Shown: positions 17,161 to 27,836, numbered from the stretch's first letter. The stretch is 64,000 nucleotides of DNA from Marinobacter sp. ELB17 (GCF_000169375.1 NZ_AAXY01000004.1:124001-188000), one strand, 5' to 3'. The notes: generated by a model not told the origin, from the letters alone. A program made the numbers and translations.

Positions 17161-19146
17161 ATGAGCTTGCCTCAGAAACAACCTGTTAATGCGGGTGAAA
17201 TATCCGGTATCCGCCAGTTATCTGGGTTCTGGCTTTGGGTGCCCCGAGTGGCGACTCTGGCGCTGACCCTGCTGGCAATTGATTACCTGTTTAATCTTCG
17301 GTTATTCACTGCGGTGACGTCGGTGGAAAGCCAGTTCTTCTACACAGTGGTAGCATTGATGCTGCCGCTGGTTTTCGTGCTTTGGCCAGCCTTCGGCAAC
17401 GCTTCGCGCACAAAAGTGCCCTGGTACGACGTCGTGCTGTTCTTGTTTGCGGTCTCGGTGTGCGGGTTTTTCGTGTTTAACGCGGAACAGATTCTCGACA
17501 GGGGCTGGGAGTACGACGCGCCGGACTACGCCATTGTAATGAGCTTCCTTTTTTGGGGCGTGGTGATCGAGGCGGCGCGCCGGGCCGGGGGCTGGCCGAT
17601 CGGTCTCATTGTCGCGGCTGCAGGTCTGTATCCGATTTTCGCTGATGTTGTGCCGGGGCCGATTCAGGGCTTTCCGTCATCACCTTCCCAGACTGCTATT
17701 TACCATGCCATGAGCCGTGAGAGCGTCATGGGTATTCCGCTGCAGGCGTTCGCTAACCTGGTGATCGGCTTTTTGTTGTTCGGCGTTGCGCTACAACAAA
17801 CCGGCGGTGGTAAGTTCTTTATCAATCTGGCGTTTGCCCTGCTTGGTCATGTTCGGGGTGGCCCGGCCAAGGTTGCGGTATTCTCCAGCGGCCTGATGGG
17901 GTCTATGAGCGGCAGCGTGATTACCAACGTGCTCACCACCGGTGTGCTGTCTATCCCGGCAATGCGGAAGGTGGGTTTTGGGCGGTCTTACGCCGCCGGT
18001 GTCGAAGCCTGTGCGTCTACGGGTGGCGTACTGATGCCGCCTGTGATGGGCGCGACGGCGTTTATTATGGCCAGCTTTCTGAATATTTCTTACGGTACGA
18101 TTGCGCTTGCGGCAGCGGTTCCGTCATTCCTGTATTTCATGGGTCTGTTTATTCAAATTGACGCTTACGCTGCGCGCCACGAACTCAAAGGTTTACCAGC
18201 GAATGAGCTGCCTTCCCTGCGCCAGACCTTAAAAGAAGGCTGGTACTTCATCTTTGTCTTTGTGCTGCTGATCTGGCTGTTGTTTTTCCTGCGGCGGGAA
18301 GCCATTGCGCCTTTCTACGCCACGGCCTTGCTGTTGGTGATCAATCAGGTGTTGCCATACCAACGTTGGGGCTGGGAGGATGTGAAAGGCTTTTTCTCCA
18401 GCGCCGGTAAGTTGTTTGCGGAACTGATTGCCATTCTGGCAGGCGTGGGCCTGCTGGTGGGAGCGCTGTCGGTAACCGGCATGTCTGGCACCATCGCCAA
18501 TGATCTGATTTTCCTGGCCGGTGGCAATACCCTTGTACTGCTATTTATGGGGGCAGCGACCAGTTTTATCCTGGGCATTGGAATGACCGTCACGGCGGCC
18601 TATATTTTCCTGGCAGTGGCCCTGGCTCCGGCGTTGATTAACGGCGGTGGTATGGACCCGTTGGCGGTTCACCTGTTCATCCTGTATTGGGGCATGCTGA
18701 GCTTCATCACACCACCGGTGGCACTGGGTGCCTTTGCTGCTGCCACGGTGGCGGGTGCTCGGCCAATGGAAACCGGCTTTCAGGCCATGAAGCTGGGTAG
18801 CGTGATTTACTTTATTCCGTTCCTGTTCGTGTTGAACCCGGCGTTGATACTCCAGGGCTCCTGGGATGAAATCCTGATGGTGCTGCCTCAGGCCATTGTG
18901 GGTGTGGCGTTGATTGCGGGCGGTATGCAGGGTTACCTGCTGGGCATTGGCAACCTTTCGCTTTATCGGGTGCTCCAGTGGCCCATCCGTCTGGCGTTGA
19001 TTGCCGGCGGTATGCTGTTGGCGATTCCCGGAGGCGGCCCGGTACCCTTCACCAATCTGGAGTTGACGATGATCAGCGCGATGCTGATTTTGCCAGCTCT
19101 TGCGCTGGTGTGGTGGTCTAACCGGGTCGAGACAGTGTTGGTGTAA
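17161..19146 (+). CDS. TRAP transporter fused permease (TAXI type, 4TM/12TM)
   Basis: 661-residue inner-membrane permease in which the DctQ-like (about the first 170 residues, four helices) and DctM-like parts are fused, as is usual for TAXI systems. The DctM part has GSMSGSVITNVLTTG, GGVLMPPVMGATAFIMASF and the second-half MLSFITPPVALGAFAAATVAG, the inverted-repeat hairpin motifs that bind Na+ and substrate. The start at 17161 (MSLPQKQ) is preferred over the longer frame from 17101. A strong terminator follows. Confidence 0.9.
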   Translation: MSLPQKQPVNAGEISGIRQLSGFWLWVPRVATLALTLLAIDYLFNLRLFTAVTSVESQFFYTVVALMLPLVFVLWPAFGNASRTKVPWYDVVLFLFAVSVCGFFVFNAEQILDRGWEYDAPDYAIVMSFLFWGVVIEAARRAGGWPIGLIVAAAGLYPIFADVVPGPIQGFPSSPSQTAIYHAMSRESVMGIPLQAFANLVIGFLLFGVALQQTGGGKFFINLAFALLGHVRGGPAKVAVFSSGLMGSMSGSVITNVLTTGVLSIPAMRKVGFGRSYAAGVEACASTGGVLMPPVMGATAFIMASFLNISYGTIALAAAVPSFLYFMGLFIQIDAYAARHELKGLPANELPSLRQTLKEGWYFIFVFVLLIWLLFFLRREAIAPFYATALLLVINQVLPYQRWGWEDVKGFFSSAGKLFAELIAILAGVGLLVGALSVTGMSGTIANDLIFLAGGNTLVLLFMGAATSFILGIGMTVTAAYIFLAVALAPALINGGGMDPLAVHLFILYWGMLSFITPPVALGAFAAATVAGARPMETGFQAMKLGSVIYFIPFLFVLNPALILQGSWDEILMVLPQAIVGVALIAGGMQGYLLGIGNLSLYRVLQWPIRLALIAGGMLLAIPGGGPVPFTNLELTMISAMLILPALALVWWSNRVETVLV

Positions 19147-19170
19147 AGGAAGCTTCTATATAAAGCGGAT

Positions 19171-19210
19171 ATAAAAAAGGCAGGGCCGTATAGCCCTGCC
19201 TTTTCTGTTT
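19171..19210. terminator. Bidirectional rho-independent terminator
   Basis: Stem AGGCAGGGC/GCCCTGCCT (19178-19186 with 19193-19201) with a run of A before it and TTTT after it. It ends the TRAP permease on the plus strand and, in reverse, the glutaryl-CoA dehydrogenase operon. Confidence 0.9.
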
Positions 19211-19227
19211 TAGCGGAAACGTCGGTG

Positions 19228-20394
19228 TTAACCGAAAGCGGGGATGCCGGTCTGCCCACGGCCGAGGATCAGGGCGTGGATATCGTGAGTACCCTCATAG
19301 GTATTAACGGCTTCCAGGTTCATCACGTGGCGAATGACATGGTATTCGTCTGAAATACCGTTGCCGCCGTGCATGTCACGGGCAACTCGGGCTATGTCCA
19401 GAGACTTGCCGCAGTTGTTGCGCTTCATCAGGGAAATTGCATCCGGAGACGCTTCACCGGCGTCCATCAGGCGGCCAAGTTGCAACGCACCTTGCAGACC
19501 AAGAGCAATGTCAGTTTGCATGTCTACCAGCTTTTTCTGGATAAGCTGGTTCGCGGCTAATGGCTTACCAAACTGCTTGCGCTCCAAGGTGTAATTGCGG
19601 GCCGCATGCCAGCAGAACTCCGCCGCACCGAGAGAGCCCCAACTTATGCCATAGCGGGCTTTGTTGAGGCAGCTGAACGGCCCTTTCAGACCGTCCACAT
19701 CAAGTTTGTTTTCGTCAGGGCAGAACACGTCGTCCATAAAAATGGAACCCGTTTCGGAGGCGCGCAGGGAAAATTTACCTTCAATTTTAGGGGTGTCCAG
19801 ACCCTTGGCGCCACGCTCCAGTACAAAACCGGTGACCTTACCGTCAAGTTTGGCCCAAATCACGAAGACATCCGCAATGGGGGAGTTGGTAATCCAGGTC
19901 TTGGAGCCACTGACCAGATAGCCCCCATCGACTTTCTTAGCGCGGGTTTCCATGCCGCTAGGGTCAGAACCATGGTTGGGCTCGGTCAGACCGAAACAGC
20001 CAACCAGCTCACCGGAGGCGAGTTTCGGTAGCACGCGTTTTTTTAGTGCTTCCTGGCCGAACGAGTAAATCGGGTACATAACCAGCGAAGACTGAACACT
20101 CAAAGCCGACCGGTAGGCAGAGTCTACACGCTCCACTTCCCGGGCAATCAAGCCATAGCACACATGGTTCAAACCAGGACCGCCGTATTCTTCTGGCAAG
20201 GTGGCACCGAGCATGCCCAGCTCTCCCATATCGGTGAATATGGACCGATCGAATTTTTCGTGTCGGTTGGCCTCAATGATTCCGGGCATCAGGCGTTGGT
20301 CACAGAAACTGCGGATGCTGTCCCGAACCTGACGTTCGGTTTCATCCAGTTGCTTGTCAAACTGCAGCAGGTCATCCCAAGGTGCGGAAGCCAT
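19228..20394 (-). CDS. gcdH: Glutaryl-CoA dehydrogenase
   Basis: Oxidises and decarboxylates glutaryl-CoA to crotonyl-CoA, the last specific step of lysine, tryptophan and some dicarboxylate degradation. The 388 residues match GcdH closely: [20 protein letters not shown] (FAD/substrate), [20 protein letters not shown], and the C-terminal [14 protein letters not shown] with catalytic E367. The [13 protein letters not shown] segment carries the substrate-pocket serine. The gene lies 21 bases after the thiolase gene, so the product crotonyl-CoA could flow to beta-oxidation and thiolysis. Confidence 0.93.
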   Translation of the reverse strand: MASAPWDDLLQFDKQLDETERQVRDSIRSFCDQRLMPGIIEANRHEKFDRSIFTDMGELGMLGATLPEEYGGPGLNHVCYGLIAREVERVDSAYRSALSVQSSLVMYPIYSFGQEALKKRVLPKLASGELVGCFGLTEPNHGSDPSGMETRAKKVDGGYLVSGSKTWITNSPIADVFVIWAKLDGKVTGFVLERGAKGLDTPKIEGKFSLRASETGSIFMDDVFCPDENKLDVDGLKGPFSCLNKARYGISWGSLGAAEFCWHAARNYTLERKQFGKPLAANQLIQKKLVDMQTDIALGLQGALQLGRLMDAGEASPDAISLMKRNNCGKSLDIARVARDMHGGNGISDEYHVIRHVMNLEAVNTYEGTHDIHALILGRGQTGIPAFG

Positions 20395-20415
20395 GTTGTT
20401 TCTCCTCAGTGAAAA

Positions 20416-21621
20416 TCAGTCGTTAACTCGTTCAATTACAGCTGCAATGCCTTGGCCAACGCCAATGCACAGGCTGATAAGGGCGTAGCGCCCGCCGCTG
20501 CATTCCAGCTGACGGGTGGCGGTAAGTGCAATCCTTGCGCCGGATGCGCCAAGCGGGTGGCCAATTGCAATGGCCCCTCCGTTCGGGTTCAGCCGGGAGT
20601 CAGTGGGGTCTATACCCAGTTTAGTAGTACAACCGAGAACCTGGGCTGCAAACGCCTCATTAATCTCGATGACATCCATATCGTTAAGCGTCAGGCCAGC
20701 GCGAGCCAGGGCTTTTTCGCAGGCCAGAACCGGGCCCAGACCCATTACTCGTGGCGAAACACCTGCAATGGCGGCTGACACAATGCGGGCGCGGGGCTTT
20801 ATTCCAGCGCGTTCGCCGGCTTCTCGGGAGCCGATGATCAGGGCAACTGCACCGTCGTTAATGCCGGAAGCATTGCCCGCCGTCACTACGCCGCCTTCAA
20901 CTAAGGGGCGGAGCCCTGCGAGCAACTCGGCGTTTGACTGGGGGCGTGGGTGTTCGTCTTCGCGGATTGTAATCGGGGGATTTTTGCGGCCATTGGGCAC
21001 ATCAATACTCAAGATCTCGTCTTTGAAGAAACCTTTGCGGCGGGCCTCTTCATAACGGGCTTGGCTCTGGGCAGCAAACTGATCTGTCAGCTCGCGGCTC
21101 AGGCCAAGATCGCGGGCAATGTTATTGGCGGTTTCAGGCATGGTGTCCGCGCCGAAAGCGCTCTCAATAAGCGGGTTCGGGAAACGTGCGCCAATGGTGC
21201 TGTCGCAGGCACGGAAATCCCTGCTGAAAGGAGTCTCTCCCTTGGCGATCACAAAAGGGGCGCGGCTCATGCTCTCTGTGCCGCCGGCGACAAACAATTC
21301 ACCTTCGTCGCAGCGAACCGCCCTGGCAGCGTCTATGATGGCCGCCAGTCCGGAACCACAAAGCCGGTTAACGGTCAGTCCGCCTGTCTCGACTGGAAGG
21401 CCTGCCAGCAGCCCGGCGTGACGTGCCACGTTGCGCGCATCTTCGCCGGCTTGGTTGGTACAGCCTGCAATGACGTCTTCATAGGCTTCCGGGGCGAACG
21501 CATTGCGCTCAACCAGTGCCCGGATAACGCTTGCCAGCAAGTCATCGGGCCGAACCCGGGAAAGAGAGCCCGCATGGCGGCCAAAAGCAGTTCTGAGACC
21601 ATCGTAGATAAATGCACTCAT
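20416..21621 (-). CDS. Acetyl-CoA acyltransferase (3-oxoadipyl-CoA thiolase-like)
   Basis: 401-residue thiolase that cleaves a 3-oxoacyl-CoA with CoA. The nucleophilic C88 is in NRLCGSGLAA, with the histidine in AIGHPLGASGARI and the second cysteine in LCIGVGQG. Length and the NPNGGAIAIGHPLGASGARI block are of the PcaF/PaaJ type, as is PNGRKNPPITIREDEHPRP. It is the first gene of the operon with gcdH. A role in dicarboxyl-CoA thiolysis fits, but a general fatty-acid role is possible. Confidence 0.87.
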   Translation of the reverse strand: MSAFIYDGLRTAFGRHAGSLSRVRPDDLLASVIRALVERNAFAPEAYEDVIAGCTNQAGEDARNVARHAGLLAGLPVETGGLTVNRLCGSGLAAIIDAARAVRCDEGELFVAGGTESMSRAPFVIAKGETPFSRDFRACDSTIGARFPNPLIESAFGADTMPETANNIARDLGLSRELTDQFAAQSQARYEEARRKGFFKDEILSIDVPNGRKNPPITIREDEHPRPQSNAELLAGLRPLVEGGVVTAGNASGINDGAVALIIGSREAGERAGIKPRARIVSAAIAGVSPRVMGLGPVLACEKALARAGLTLNDMDVIEINEAFAAQVLGCTTKLGIDPTDSRLNPNGGAIAIGHPLGASGARIALTATRQLECSGGRYALISLCIGVGQGIAAVIERVND

Positions 21622-21712
21622 TGTTCTTCCTCTGGGACATGCCGAGGTTCTCGGATCAGCCTGCGGCCTCGAGGGTAAAAGATCCCGGTCTGTCTTGTCA
21701 TTTGTGCTAGTA

Positions 21713-21731
21713 TAGTTTCATCAAGCGAAAC
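21713..21731. promoter_or_regulatory. IclR-operator-like site upstream of the thiolase-gcdH operon
   Basis: TAGTTTCATCAAGCGAAAC holds a perfect AGTTTC/GAAACT inverted repeat with a 7-bp spacer. Its reverse complement, GTTTCGCTTGATGAAACTA, matches the site at 24396-24414 in 17 of 19 positions. It lies 92 bases upstream of the thiolase start and 100 bases upstream of the permease start. Confidence 0.6.
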
Positions 21732-21830
21732 TGTGTTTTGTATTGGACTCGAAAAGACTAATCGGGGTGTGTGTGAAATGCAAGCAGAGGCCGTCTCTGC
21801 CAGCGTGACTCTAACAAGGACAAAGCAGGT

Positions 21831-23192
21831 ATGAGTGCTGTAGGTCGCTGGCTATTGCCTTTGGCGGTTTTGATTGAGCTGATTGCTATAGGTATGTCCA
21901 GCACTCAGCTCAGTGCAATCTCGGGCGTGTTATTTATTGTCTGTTTTCTGTGGGCGGGCGATTATCTTCAGACGTACGCCCGCACTCTGCTGCTGGTTTC
22001 TCTGGCTGTCGCTGCGTGGTTTTCCGTCCGTGGCGAACTGGGCACGGACCGGTTGATCAAAGCTTCTGCTGATGCTGCATTTTATGCCGCATTTCTGGGA
22101 AGCCTTGGGATGATGCAGTGTCTGGTCAGGCGCTTTGAGGTGCTGCGTCGGATTCACGATGTCCTCTTGGGTGGTCGTGCAGTCTGGCTGTATCCGAAGT
22201 ATGCCCTGGTTAGCTGTAGCATAGCCTCAGTACTGAGCTTTGGCATGATGAACCTGCTCTGTGGCAGTCTTTCAGAGACTCTGCGAGAGCGTGGAATTTC
22301 CGGTGAGTCCCGCTTGCAGTGGCTGCGCAGTGTTCTGATCAGTACGCTTCGCGGTTTCGCTCTTGTTCCTCTGGTGGCGCCAACCAGTGTCGCCGTTGCC
22401 ATACTGACCCGGGAGCTGCCCCAGTTAAGCTGGTCTATGCTTTTGCCTTACGGCCTTGCGGCGTCAGTGGTTCTGGTTGTGGTTGGCTGGATGCTGGAGC
22501 AGCATCGATTTCGGCAGGTCAGTAGCGAGCGTGTGGCTCTGAAACAATGGCCGTCGGGTTCTTTGCAGCTGCTTGGGTTGGTCTTAATCGTATTTGTCGT
22601 CATGGCTGTTATCGTCGCCTTGACCGACTTCAAAGTGTCGGTCGCCGCCATGATGGCTGTGCCAGCTGTTACTCTTCTTTATATGATGTGGCGGGAACGA
22701 TCGTTCGGGGTGGTGCTCAAGGAGAGCGTGACTCAGGTTTCATCCATGAATAATGAAATGGCAATTTTTGCCGCATCGGCGATTCTGGGGGTGTCCATTT
22801 CCAGCGTTATTCCAGAGGATGCCTTAAGTGGTCTTGCAACCTCCGCTGGTGGAATGTGGGTACTCGCTGTCGTCGGTATGCTGAGTCTGCCGCTGCTGTC
22901 AGCCATTGGGATTATCCCGATTACAGTGCTTAGCGTTCAAGCGGGTCTTCTGCCGCAGCTCATTGCGGAAGGCATGGATCCGCTTCTGATATCTGTCGCT
23001 TTGGTTATCGGCTTTTCCCTGGCGATGATGCTTTCGCCGTTTGGGCCAGCTGTCATGCTGCTGTCGCGCTTTGGTCAGGTGCCGCGCTGGGTAGTGGCAT
23101 TTCGCTGGAATGGCGTTTTTGTCTTAATAGTAGTGCCCCTATTGCTGGCGCTTCTGGCTTTAGAGATTATCGTTTTGCCAGCCATTCTGTGA
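21831..23192 (+). CDS. Multi-pass membrane protein, probable permease
   Basis: A 453-residue inner-membrane protein with about 12 hydrophobic segments. I do not recognise the family. Halves with similar layout, and conserved-looking loops such as LCGSLSETLRERGISGESR and LVPLVAPTSVAVAILTRELP in the first half against SAIGIIPITVLSVQAG and AMMLSPFGPAVMLLSRFG in the second, resemble the two-repeat design of ion-transporter superfamily carriers. It is divergent from the thiolase-gcdH operon and lies upstream of iclR, so it is likely a carboxylate carrier for that pathway. This is an inference. Confidence 0.6.
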   Translation: MSAVGRWLLPLAVLIELIAIGMSSTQLSAISGVLFIVCFLWAGDYLQTYARTLLLVSLAVAAWFSVRGELGTDRLIKASADAAFYAAFLGSLGMMQCLVRRFEVLRRIHDVLLGGRAVWLYPKYALVSCSIASVLSFGMMNLLCGSLSETLRERGISGESRLQWLRSVLISTLRGFALVPLVAPTSVAVAILTRELPQLSWSMLLPYGLAASVVLVVVGWMLEQHRFRQVSSERVALKQWPSGSLQLLGLVLIVFVVMAVIVALTDFKVSVAAMMAVPAVTLLYMMWRERSFGVVLKESVTQVSSMNNEMAIFAASAILGVSISSVIPEDALSGLATSAGGMWVLAVVGMLSLPLLSAIGIIPITVLSVQAGLLPQLIAEGMDPLLISVALVIGFSLAMMLSPFGPAVMLLSRFGQVPRWVVAFRWNGVFVLIVVPLLLALLALEIIVLPAIL

Positions 23193-23432
23193 GCGAAGCT
23201 TTCGAGCGTTGCTTATCTTGTCAGGTAGAACGCCATACCATTATTCTTCATAGCTGGCAAGTTCCCGAGTTTATGATGCTGCGTGAAAGGCAAGTGTTTC
23301 ATTTTTGATGCGAGTTTTGATCTGAGTTTGTGGTACTCGCATTCATCAACGTTTAACATACCGGACACTTTATATATAGAATTTATAGCTCGGAACACTG
23401 CAGCGAGCGACGTTGTTGGAGGACGCGAAATT

Positions 23433-24260
23433 ATGTCAAAAGAAAAAGCTGCGTTACCGGAGCTAATAGCCGCTTCCGGTGGCGACGGACCGGTGAAGCC
23501 GGAGAAAGATCGTAAGTTCGTCGAGGCGCTGTCTCGGGGTCTGGACGTGTTGCGTGCTTTTAGCCAAGGCTCTGTGATTCTTGGCAATCAGGATATTGCA
23601 CGTCTTACAGGCCTGCCTAAGCCAACGATATCCCGCATGACTTACACTCTGACCCAACTGGGATACCTTAGCTACAATACTCAGCTGGAAAAATATCAGC
23701 TCAGTTCCGGTGTACTGGCGCTGGGTTATGCTTATGTATCCAATTTAAAGGTCCGTCAGTTAGCCAGACCTTACCTGGACGAGTTTGCGCGTCAGACTAA
23801 TATGTCGGTCGGGCTTACTTGCCGTGATCGTTTGCACATGATTTATGTCGAAAACCGGTTACCTCCTGAAGCGTCTTTACTGCGTATGGATATTGGCCTC
23901 AAGCTACCGATGGCAACAACGTCTGCTGGTCGCGCCTACTATTGTGCCGTATCGGATAAAGGGCGCAAGGTTATTGAAGATGCCATGGAAGTAAAGTACG
24001 GCCACGATTCCTGGCCCCAGAAAAAGGAAGGGTTAGACCGTGCCATGGAGGATTATAAAAAGTATGGCTTCTGCCTTTCCATCGGCGAATGGGATCGCAA
24101 TATTAACTCTGCGGGTGTGCCTGTTCACTTGCAGGATGGCACGATCATGGCATTGACCTGTGCTGCGCCTTCTTATTTGGTACCCGCCGAAAGACTTCGA
24201 GAATCCATTGCTCACCAACTGGCAATGCTGGCAAGCGATATTGAGTCTTTGGGCGTTTAG
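23433..24260 (+). CDS. IclR-family transcriptional regulator
   Basis: 275-residue regulator. The winged-helix HTH covers about residues 25-95 (GLDVLRAFSQGS, NQDIARLTGLPKPTISRMTYTLTQLGYL); the C-terminal GAF-like effector domain follows (about 100-270). The start at 23433 follows TTGGAGGAC; an upstream extension is unsupported. IclR proteins usually control adjacent catabolic and transport genes. Here the two flanking promoter regions, 21713 and 24396, carry nearly the same 19-bp palindromic motif, so it is the obvious regulator of both units. Confidence 0.88.
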   Translation: MSKEKAALPELIAASGGDGPVKPEKDRKFVEALSRGLDVLRAFSQGSVILGNQDIARLTGLPKPTISRMTYTLTQLGYLSYNTQLEKYQLSSGVLALGYAYVSNLKVRQLARPYLDEFARQTNMSVGLTCRDRLHMIYVENRLPPEASLLRMDIGLKLPMATTSAGRAYYCAVSDKGRKVIEDAMEVKYGHDSWPQKKEGLDRAMEDYKKYGFCLSIGEWDRNINSAGVPVHLQDGTIMALTCAAPSYLVPAERLRESIAHQLAMLASDIESLGV

Positions 24261-24307
24261 GCTCGTCCCGAGGAGCTGCAATAGCCAGCTTCATTGGCAT
24301 TTCATTG

Positions 24308-24338
24308 AAACCGCAGGATTTGTTCTGCGGTTTTTTTT
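24308..24338 (+). terminator. Rho-independent terminator after iclR
   Basis: Stem AAACCGCAG/CTGCGGTTT around GATTTGTT, followed by eight or more T. It ends the iclR transcript and isolates the fadB-like operon. Confidence 0.92.
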
Positions 24339-24395
24339 GTCCAATTTTAAATGGTGGTTGAAACCCGGAGAAAATGCGTATTAAATCGGAGTTGT

Positions 24396-24414
24396 GTTTC
24401 GCTTGTTAAAACTA
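24396..24414. promoter_or_regulatory. IclR-operator-like site upstream of the fadB-like gene
   Basis: GTTTCGCTTGTTAAAACTA lies 28 bases before the ATG at 24442 and matches the site at 21713-21731 in 17 of 19 positions. Being so close to the start codon, it would overlap the transcription start and act as a repressor site. Confidence 0.6.
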
Positions 24415-24441
24415 AATTCCATATAAATTGATGGAGGGTGT

Positions 24442-26535
24442 ATGTCTGAGGTCGTAACTTACAGTCGTGAAGGCAATATTGGCGTTATTACAGTGAACTA
24501 TCCGCCAGTTAATGCCCTCAGCCATGCGGTGCGCTCAGGCTTGATCGCCGCGCTGGAGCAAGGCCAGGAAGACTCCGAAGCCAAGGTGCTGTTGCTGGTG
24601 TGTGAAGGCCGAACCTTTATCGCGGGTGCGGACATCCGTGAGTTTGGCAAACCTATGCAGAAGCCGGGCCTTCCCGAGCTAGTCGAGACCTATGAAAACA
24701 GTGACAAGCCTCTTGTTGCGGCTATTCACGGCACCGCGCTCGGTGGCGGGCTGGAAATGGCTCTTGGTTGCCATTATCGGATTGCATTGAACAGTGCAAA
24801 AATTGGTCTACCGGAGGTCAAGCTTGGCCTGTTGCCGGGAGCCGGCGGCACTCAGCGTTTGCCACGCCTGACCGGCGCGCAGAAAGCGCTTGAAATAATT
24901 ACGTCTGGTGAGTTTGTCGGAGCCAAAGACGCCCTGGCACTGGGTATTTTGGATGTCGTTGATGACGGTAAGGATGTTAAAGCCGCAGGCCTTGCTTATG
25001 CGCAGCAGATTGCGGATGAGGGCAAACCTGTGCGTCGGGTCCGTGATCTAAAGGATAAGATTGCGGCCGATAAGGGCAGCGATGTATTTGACCAGTTCCG
25101 CGCCGTCCTGCAAAAAAAGGCTCGCGGTCAGTTTTCGCCATTCAAGTGTGTAGACGCGATTGAAGCGGCGTTTGACCTGCCGTTTGCTGAGGGCATGAAG
25201 CGTGAGCGCGAGCTGTTTACGGAATGCATGGACTCACCCCAGCGTGCTGGCCAGATTCATTCGTTCTTCGCCGAGCGCGAAGTTTCTAAGGTTAAAGGGC
25301 TGTCAAAAGATACGCCGGTACGCGATGTAAACAGCGTCGGTATTATTGGCGCGGGTACCATGGGCGGTGGTATTGCCATGAACTTTGCCAACGTTGGTAT
25401 TCCCGTCATCATTGTGGAAATGAAGCAGGAAGCTCTGGATAAAGGGCTGGGCATTATCCGCAAGAACTACGAAAACTCAGCGAAAAAGGGACGCCTCACC
25501 CAGCAGCAAGTCGAAGACCGGACAGCGCTGATCACCGGTAGCCTGAGTTATGACGATTTCAAAAGCGTGGATCTGGTGATCGAGGCTGTGTTTGAAAACA
25601 TGGCGGTCAAAAAAGAGATCTTCGCGAAGCTGGACGGTATTTGTAAGCCCGGCACTATTCTGGCGTCGAACACCTCTACTCTGGATATCGACGAAATTGC
25701 CTCTGCCACCCGTCGCCCGGAAGACGTTGTGGGTATGCATTTCTTCAGTCCGGCCAACGTGATGAAGCTGCTGGAGAACGTTCGCGGCAGTAAAACCTCT
25801 GATGAGGTGAAAGCCACGGTGATGGCGGTCGCCAAGAAGATAAAGAAGGTGGGTGTGCTGGTTGGCAATTGCCACGGCTTTGTTGGCAACCGCATGCTGC
25901 ACAGGCGTGGTGCTGAAGCCATGACTCTGGTCAATGAAGGCGCTACACCGCAACAGGTCGACAAGGTGCTGACCGATCTGGGCTATCCCATGGGGCAGTT
26001 TGCGATGTCTGATCTGGCGGGTATCGATGTCGGTTATCGGATTCGTGAAGAGCTTCGCAATGCCGGCGAGCAGGTAGCGCCCAGCTGGATGGATAAGCTT
26101 GCCGAGCAGAATCGTCTTGGCCAGAAAACCATGAAAGGTGTGTACGCGTACGAAGAGGGCAGCCGCACACCTGTTCCTGACCCTGAAGTGGAGCGGGTCA
26201 TTGAAGATTTCCGTAACGAACAGGGTATTAGTTCACGTGAAATTACGGATCAGGAAATTCTTGAGCGCTGCATGTATGTGATGGTGAATGAGGCAGCCAA
26301 GATTCTGGAAGAGGGCGTAGCTGACCGCGCTCTGGATATAGATGTGGTCTGGATCTACGGCTATGGTTTCCCGGCTTACCGTGGTGGCCCGATGTTCTGG
26401 GCGGATCAGGTTGGTCTGGATCTGATTCTGGCGGCGGTGGAGAAGTACCATGGTGATGTTGGTGGTGAACAGTGGAAACCTGCTGATTTGCTCAAGCAGT
26501 TGGTTGCTGATGGAAAGAAATTCGGCGACTTGTAA
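24442..26535 (+). CDS. Bifunctional enoyl-CoA hydratase/3-hydroxyacyl-CoA dehydrogenase (FadB/FadJ-like)
   Basis: 697-residue cytosolic beta-oxidation enzyme. The N-terminal crotonase domain (about 1-190) has [10 protein letters not shown] and the hydratase [21 protein letters not shown] with a catalytic Glu in LPEV. The NAD domain begins near residue 298 with [16 protein letters not shown], followed by the [12 protein letters not shown] and SNTSTLDI regions and HFFSPANVM with the catalytic His. [12 protein letters not shown] and the C-terminal domain complete it. The length is that of the shorter peroxisomal-type multifunctional enzymes. It is followed by a thiolase and an ACAD. Confidence 0.92.
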   Translation: MSEVVTYSREGNIGVITVNYPPVNALSHAVRSGLIAALEQGQEDSEAKVLLLVCEGRTFIAGADIREFGKPMQKPGLPELVETYENSDKPLVAAIHGTALGGGLEMALGCHYRIALNSAKIGLPEVKLGLLPGAGGTQRLPRLTGAQKALEIITSGEFVGAKDALALGILDVVDDGKDVKAAGLAYAQQIADEGKPVRRVRDLKDKIAADKGSDVFDQFRAVLQKKARGQFSPFKCVDAIEAAFDLPFAEGMKRERELFTECMDSPQRAGQIHSFFAEREVSKVKGLSKDTPVRDVNSVGIIGAGTMGGGIAMNFANVGIPVIIVEMKQEALDKGLGIIRKNYENSAKKGRLTQQQVEDRTALITGSLSYDDFKSVDLVIEAVFENMAVKKEIFAKLDGICKPGTILASNTSTLDIDEIASATRRPEDVVGMHFFSPANVMKLLENVRGSKTSDEVKATVMAVAKKIKKVGVLVGNCHGFVGNRMLHRRGAEAMTLVNEGATPQQVDKVLTDLGYPMGQFAMSDLAGIDVGYRIREELRNAGEQVAPSWMDKLAEQNRLGQKTMKGVYAYEEGSRTPVPDPEVERVIEDFRNEQGISSREITDQEILERCMYVMVNEAAKILEEGVADRALDIDVVWIYGYGFPAYRGGPMFWADQVGLDLILAAVEKYHGDVGGEQWKPADLLKQLVADGKKFGDL

Positions 26536-26591
26536 GTCTGCTAACTACCTTTAACCGGCAGGCACTCTATTTTTATTTCGAGGTAACTTTT

Positions 26592-27776
26592 ATGTCAGAC
26601 GCCGTTATTGTTTCTACCGCACGTACCGCTCTTGGCAAGTCTTATCGGGGCGCTTTGAACAACACCCACAGTGTGGATCTTGCAGGGCATGTGATCAAAC
26701 ACGCCGTTGCGCGTGCAGGTATTGACCCCGCTATCGTTGAGGATGTGATTCTCGGCGCAAGTTTTCAAGAAGGCGCACAGGGCAGAAATATGGCTCGCCT
26801 GGCGGCTATTCGTGGCGGCTTGCCGGTGACGACTGCAGGGTTGTCGATCAACCGTTTTTGCAGCTCTGGCCTTCAGTCTATCGCTATTGCGGCGCAGCGT
26901 GTGGTTTCGGAGAAGGTGCCGGCGATGGTGGCTGGCGGTGTGGAGTCTATTTCTTTGGTTCAGAACGATAAGTTCAATAGCTTTCATGCGACCAACGAAT
27001 GGCTGATGACGAATAAGCCTGAGCTGTACATGGCGATGATTGAAACGGCTGATATCGTAGCTCAGCGCTATAACGTCAGTCGTGAATCTCAGGACGAATA
27101 CGCCCTGATCTCCCAGCAGCGAACGGCTGCCGCGCAGGAAGCCGGCAGGTTTGACGATGAGATCGTGCCGTTCGACGCGACGATGCTGGTTAAAGACAAG
27201 GAAACCGGCGAAGTAAGTAAGAAAGACGTCACTCTTACGCGCGACGAGTGCAACCGCCCGAGCACGACGCTTGAAGGTCTGCAGAGTTTGAAAGCGGTGC
27301 GTGGTGAGGGCAATTTTGTCACGGCAGGTAATGCCAGTCAGCTGTCTGATGGTGCGTCTGTGTGCACGGTGATGAACAGCACCTATGCCGAGAAAAATAA
27401 TATCGAGCCTATGGGTATTTTCCGTGGTTTTGCAGTAGCAGGGTGTGAGCCGGACGAGATGGGTATTGGCCCGGTGTTCGCCATTCCTCGTCTGCTGGAG
27501 CGTAACGGCCTGACCATGGATGACATCGACCTTTGGGAGTTGAACGAAGCATTCGCGTCTCAGGTTGTGTACTGCCGTGATCGTTTAGGTATTCCGATGG
27601 AAAAACTGAATGTTAACGGTGGCTCTATTTCTATCGGTCACCCTTACGGTGTCACGGGTTCTCGCCTTGTCGGCCATGCCTTGATTGAAGGCAAGCGTCG
27701 CGGCGCCAAATACGTTGTGGTGACCATGTGCATTGGTGGTGGCCAGGGTGCTGCAGGCTTGTTTGAAGTGGTTTGA
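26592..27776 (+). CDS. Acetyl-CoA C-acyltransferase (FadA-like thiolase)
   Basis: 394-residue thiolase for the last step of beta-oxidation. C90 in [10 protein letters not shown] is the acyl acceptor, [18 protein letters not shown] carries the histidine and [10 protein letters not shown] the second cysteine. [11 protein letters not shown] (Tyr, Val) differs from the usual GHPLGATGAR, which hints at a subgroup used with the FadB-like partner just upstream (56-bp gap). Start by a GAGGTAACTTTT site. Confidence 0.9.
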   Translation: MSDAVIVSTARTALGKSYRGALNNTHSVDLAGHVIKHAVARAGIDPAIVEDVILGASFQEGAQGRNMARLAAIRGGLPVTTAGLSINRFCSSGLQSIAIAAQRVVSEKVPAMVAGGVESISLVQNDKFNSFHATNEWLMTNKPELYMAMIETADIVAQRYNVSRESQDEYALISQQRTAAAQEAGRFDDEIVPFDATMLVKDKETGEVSKKDVTLTRDECNRPSTTLEGLQSLKAVRGEGNFVTAGNASQLSDGASVCTVMNSTYAEKNNIEPMGIFRGFAVAGCEPDEMGIGPVFAIPRLLERNGLTMDDIDLWELNEAFASQVVYCRDRLGIPMEKLNVNGGSISIGHPYGVTGSRLVGHALIEGKRRGAKYVVVTMCIGGGQGAAGLFEVV

Positions 27777-27836
27777 CGGCAAACAGCACCCGATAGCTAA
27801 CCGTCAAAACAATAAGCATTACGAGGGTGTCAAAAC

